Assembly: GCF_900110485.1 (NCBI RefSeq) | Contig: NZ_FODY01000017.1 | Span: forward strand, 1-64,000 | Source: Propionispora vibrioides | GTDB lineage: Bacteria; Bacillota; Negativicutes; Propionisporales; Propionisporaceae | Direction of reading: 5' to 3' | Length of the DNA: 64,000 nt | Part shown: in pieces, positions 61,618 through 64,000 of the stretch | Layout of the letters: every line of letters begins with the position of its first letter | Numbering within the stretch: position 1 is the first letter of the stretch | Notes under the pieces: generated by a model | What the model was told of the DNA's origin: nothing | Databases searched by the model: none | The model's input: the letters and a program-made list of their open reading frames with translations, nothing else | Position numbers and translations under genes: made by a program

Positions 61618-61650
61618 GTGGATCCCGTTAAGTGCGGGATCCACTTTTTT
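61618..61650 (+). terminator. Hairpin inside the IS left end
   Basis: GTGGATCCCG / CGGGATCCAC with a TTTTTT run. On the plus strand it can stop transcription coming from the icd operon; on the minus strand it lies after orfB. Confidence 0.8.
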
Positions 61651-62500
61651 ATATAACACGTTCGAGCAATTGTCGATACATCATTGGTGCCAAACGATTT
61701 AGTTTCTTTTGCCGGCGTTCATAATTATAGAAGTGTATATAATCTTCAATGGCAACAACCAGACTGTTATAATCATCAAATTTGTTGAGATAGTACGTCT
61801 CGCATTTCAGGATACCCCAGAAACCCTCCATCGGTCCGTTATCGATGCAGCGGCCAACGCGAGACATACTTTGTAACATTCCGGCTTTATCCAGCTTTGT
61901 TTTGAACTGCTTACTGGTATATTGAAAGCCTCGGTCACTGTGAAACAGCGGATGAGCTTCCGGATATTTAGTTACCGCCAAATCAAAAGTATCAAATACA
62001 AGACGATTGTTATTATGCTTACCATAGGCAAACGAAACAACACTCCTATCTTTTAAGTCGAGAATCGCACTTAGATAAAGCTTCTCACCATTTCCGTACT
62101 TAAACTCTGTTACATCGGTTAGCCACTTCTTGTTAAGATTCTTTGCTGTAAAGTTACGGCTTAGGATATTTTCTGCTGTGACTTCCGGCGTGGAGCGCCG
62201 GTATTGTGGCCGCTTCCTTCGTATGACTGCTTTCAATCCAGCAAGCCTCGTCAGACGGTAGACTCGCTTGTAGTTGTAATGTGTACCATACCGGCTGTTT
62301 AGTTCATCCGTCAACCTGCGGTACCCATAAATCCCATTGTATTGGGCGTAAAGGTAACCTAGTTTATGTACTAGATCTTTATCTTGCTCATCTATGTTCT
62401 TGCTGCGGTTGAGCCACTTGTAATAGGAAGAACGGTTCAAGTTAAGCGCCTGACAAAGATTTGCAACTGGATAGTTTTTCTCTGTATGCAATTCCACCAC
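61649..62500 (-). CDS. IS3-family transposase, OrfB (DDE domain)
   Basis: 283 aa as an independent frame from GTG 62500. HTH_21 region (SSYYKWLNRS, YGYRRLTDEL) and the rve integrase core with DDE: Asp in LTDVTEF, Asp in FHSDRGFQYTS, Glu in PMEGFWGILK. In-frame codons continue upstream without a stop to the A7G run at 62562-62569, so the true protein is most likely an OrfAB fusion made by -1 frameshifting. Confidence 0.92.
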   Translation of the reverse strand: MVELHTEKNYPVANLCQALNLNRSSYYKWLNRSKNIDEQDKDLVHKLGYLYAQYNGIYGYRRLTDELNSRYGTHYNYKRVYRLTRLAGLKAVIRRKRPQYRRSTPEVTAENILSRNFTAKNLNKKWLTDVTEFKYGNGEKLYLSAILDLKDRSVVSFAYGKHNNNRLVFDTFDLAVTKYPEAHPLFHSDRGFQYTSKQFKTKLDKAGMLQSMSRVGRCIDNGPMEGFWGILKCETYYLNKFDDYNSLVVAIEDYIHFYNYERRQKKLNRLAPMMYRQLLERVI

Positions 62501-62532
62501 GGCAATATACAGACTTTCTTGTCGGACGCCGT

Positions 62533-63216
62533 TCAGCTTCGCCTCCTTTCTACTTCTTGCACTTTTTTTAATATCTCAATTTCCATTTCTTTTCGCTTGT
62601 TCTCAGCTTGCAGAAGCCTGTTCTCTGCACGTAGGCGGTCAATCTCTGTCATTTCATCCGACAGTTTGCGCTTACCTCGCTTGTCGATGAGCCCATCTAC
62701 ACCGGATGTTTCATATTTATGGACCCAGTTGTATATCTGCGGGTAGGATACCCGATACTTTTCCGTCATTGCTGCATAGTCTTTGCCATTGGCTATGCAG
62801 TCACTGACGATTTCAATTCGCTCATCAAGCGTCGTCGCTCGTCCTTTCACCATGTGGATTTCACCCCCACTAGTTGGCTTTGTGAACCCTTCATGGTGAT
62901 TATACTTCTTAATCCACTTCCTTACAATTTGTGAATGCGTGATATCATACTTTCGACACAGTCCCTCCAGCGATTCTTCACCCGCCAGATATTCTCTGAT
63001 GGCCGTCTCCTTAAGCTCAGCCGAATATTTTCGTGCCGTTGAAGTTGGCGTCAGTCCTTCTACACCACGTGTTTTGTATAGCCGTATCCATATCTTTAGT
63101 GTCGTCTGCCCAATTCCCTTTTCCTCACATGTCTTTCTGAATCCTATCTTCCCGGCTAAGTAGTCTTCGACTATCCTTACTTTCTCTTCTATGGCTAATC
63201 GACCTTTTTGCGGCAT
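62533..63216 (-). CDS. IS3-family OrfA, helix-turn-helix protein
   Basis: 227 aa, with two or three HTH repeats (for example IGFRKTCEEKGIGQTTLKIWI, ESLEGLCRKYDITHSQIVRKWI) and a leucine-zipper-like C-terminus (IDRLRAENRLLQAENKRKEMEIEILKKVQ), which in this group multimerises the transposase. It binds the inverted repeats. Overlaps OrfB's upstream frame at the slippery run. Confidence 0.92.
   Translation of the reverse strand: MPQKGRLAIEEKVRIVEDYLAGKIGFRKTCEEKGIGQTTLKIWIRLYKTRGVEGLTPTSTARKYSAELKETAIREYLAGEESLEGLCRKYDITHSQIVRKWIKKYNHHEGFTKPTSGGEIHMVKGRATTLDERIEIVSDCIANGKDYAAMTEKYRVSYPQIYNWVHKYETSGVDGLIDKRGKRKLSDEMTEIDRLRAENRLLQAENKRKEMEIEILKKVQEVERRRS
62562..62569 (-). promoter_or_regulatory. 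Programmed -1 frameshift site
   Basis: On the minus strand TTA-AAA-AAA-G; a slip of one base back takes OrfA codons LKK into the OrfB frame (KSARSRKEAKLNGVRQESLY...). An internal SD-like AAAGGAGG follows about 12 nt downstream; in other systems such sites help slipping or OrfB initiation. Confidence 0.75.
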
Positions 63217-63304
63217 GAAAATGCTCCCTTCAAAGTTTTCAGATGTTTTTTTATTTCATCTGGCTACTTTAAAGGGAGCATATCAAAGTGTAACAGCCTT
63301 GTTT

Positions 63305-63488
63305 CGTTCCCCGTTCGGCCTTTTCCGGAAAAATACGTTCCGCAGGATGAAAAATTGCCGGCTTACGTTAAGAAATCCATTTGTTTGAGCAAAGCGAGTT
63401 TATGGATTTTAGTAAGTCGGCAATTTTTCAAGTATTTTGGAGGACAGGCCTAGCCTTTTGGGTCCCTTTGTGGCAATGACAAAGGGAC
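63305..63488 (+). repeat. Structured repeat, family A, copy A3
   Basis: 5' block CGGCCTTTTCCGGAAAAA and GTTCCGCAGGATG; long arms GAAAAATTGCCGGCTTAC / GTAAGTCGGCAATTTTTC; inner stem AATCCAT / ATGGATT around TTTGAGCAAAGCGAGTTT; CAGGCCTAG; second hairpin GTCCCTTTGT / ACAAAGGGAC. Starts 6 bp after the IS end. Confidence 0.82.
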
Positions 63489-63708
63489 GACAAACTATTT
63501 CTCCACACATACGGGCTGTTTAAATAAGCAAAATCATTTTGTGATAGTCTTTTTTGGTATAGCGCGATAATTTCGGGTTAAATCGGAGATAACTGTGAAT
63601 AGGGATTGGCAGGCCAACAGGAATTTCTCACCTGTCCGTAGAACTATCCATGAACAAAGGACAAAATGGCGTAAATGCGGCAAAAAAGGCCGCGCAGGGG
63701 GAACAAAT
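63489..63708 (+). other. Leader region of sdaAB
   Basis: About 220 bp without a reading frame. SD GCAGGGGGAAC precedes the ATG at 63709. No riboswitch recognised. Confidence 0.4.
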
Positions 63709-64000
63709 ATGGGAGTACTTGATATTATCGGCCCGATTATGATCGGCCCTTCCAGCTCGCATACGGCGGGCGCTGCCCGGTTGGGCAACATGGCCCGCAC
63801 CATACTGGGTGAGGAGCCGGTCAAGGCGACCATCCAATTATACGGCTCCTTTGCCCGGACGTATAAGGGCCACGGCACCGACAAGGCGCTGGTGGCCGGT
63901 CTAATGGGCCTTTCACCGGAGGACCCGGCGATTAAGACCGCCTTGGACCGGGCTGCCCGGTCGGCTCTGCAGGTTGTATTCACCAGGGAGGACGGCCAGG
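63709..64000 (+). CDS. sdaAB: L-serine dehydratase, beta subunit (partial)
   Basis: First 97 codons; the gene runs off the window. MGVLDIIGPIMIGPSSSHTAGAARLGNMAR is the start of the iron-sulfur L-serine ammonia-lyase beta subunit, and GSFARTYKGHGTDKALVAGLMG is the next conserved stretch. With the alpha subunit (expected downstream) it deaminates L-serine to pyruvate. ATG 63709 follows AGGGGGAAC. Confidence 0.92.
   Translation, partial: MGVLDIIGPIMIGPSSSHTAGAARLGNMARTILGEEPVKATIQLYGSFARTYKGHGTDKALVAGLMGLSPEDPAIKTALDRAARSALQVVFTREDGQ

Larger units (their letters stand above)
61550..63298 (-). mobile_element. IS3-family insertion sequence, IS150-type
   Basis: About 1.75 kb with orfA and orfB on the minus strand and imperfect terminal inverted repeats. 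Left GGCTGTTGCACT (61550) and, read inward from the right end (63298), GGCTGTTACACT; further in both have GCTCCC, AAGTAG and CAGA in order. No clear direct target repeat is seen outside. All parts look intact, so it may be active. Confidence 0.85.

Noticed and set aside
61549-63299. Target-site duplication of the IS3 element
   Set aside because: The flanking GGC and GCC are inverted, extending the inverted repeat, not direct; no TSD can be claimed.
1-64000. CRISPR array, tRNA genes, phage or plasmid genes
   Set aside because: No regularly spaced direct repeats, no tRNA cloverleaf and no phage or replication genes were seen.

Overview
The window looks like a chromosome segment of a Negativicutes bacterium (Sporomusaceae-like: a Firmicute with an outer membrane). 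The basis is Firmicutes-type genes and strong Shine-Dalgarno (SD) sites alongside a porin with an N-terminal SLH domain and a C-terminal Phe (5354-6715), the hallmark outer-membrane protein of that class, plus anaerobic enzymes (pyruvate formate-lyase, 2-oxoacid:ferredoxin oxidoreductase) and the futalosine menaquinone route. Genus and species cannot be told from the sequence alone.

Layout. 1-350: 3' end of a 5S rRNA gene, its terminator, and a broken second 5S copy. 1133-10317: LevR-type sigma-54 activator and its target operon, behind a textbook -24/-12 promoter: lactose/cellobiose-type PTS (EIIC, EIIB, EIIA), SLH porin, GH1 phospho-beta-glucosidase and a secreted esterase. 10740-13534: GH4 phospho-glucosidase divergent from a MocR-type regulator. 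13649-14008: PII protein. 14208-20208: rbsRKDACB ribose operon with a perfect LacI-type operator. 20480-24355: mqnE, a NodIJ-like ABC exporter and a DUF2156 protein. 24404-39057: a c-di-GMP-rich stretch (HD-GYP; GGDEF+HD-GYP; GGDEF+EAL) mixed with transporters (EamA, MATE, Nramp), a VTT membrane protein, a thioesterase, a YigZ protein and an LtaS-like sulfatase. 39162-42202: two-subunit 2-oxoacid oxidoreductase with a small BFD-type iron-sulfur protein. 42397-44559: MFS exporter and an unknown secreted protein. 44864-50394: RpiR regulator, MFS permease, DUF1537 kinase, PdxA2 and TIM homologue, a four-carbon acid-sugar pathway. 50624-54800: FliB-like protein, pflA and pflB, the last under a ZTP riboswitch. 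54868-57229: unknown secreted protein and an LhgO-like oxidase. 57474-61530: citrate synthase, aconitase and isocitrate dehydrogenase, the oxidative half-cycle to 2-oxoglutarate. 61550-63298: an IS3-family (IS150-type) insertion sequence with a frameshift site. 63709-end: start of L-serine dehydratase beta subunit.

The least explained content lies between genes. Eleven copies of three structured repeat families (called A, B and C here) occupy the gaps. In each family the core is conserved, while the long paired arms differ from copy to copy yet stay complementary within a copy. B and C copies are mostly bounded by TA, and one B copy sits inside an A copy, so B is or was mobile. This is the opposite of ordinary MITEs, whose ends are the conserved part. 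A second oddity is that four genes have a strong SD followed, 6-7 nt later, by ATT, ATC or CTG instead of ATG, GTG or TTG.
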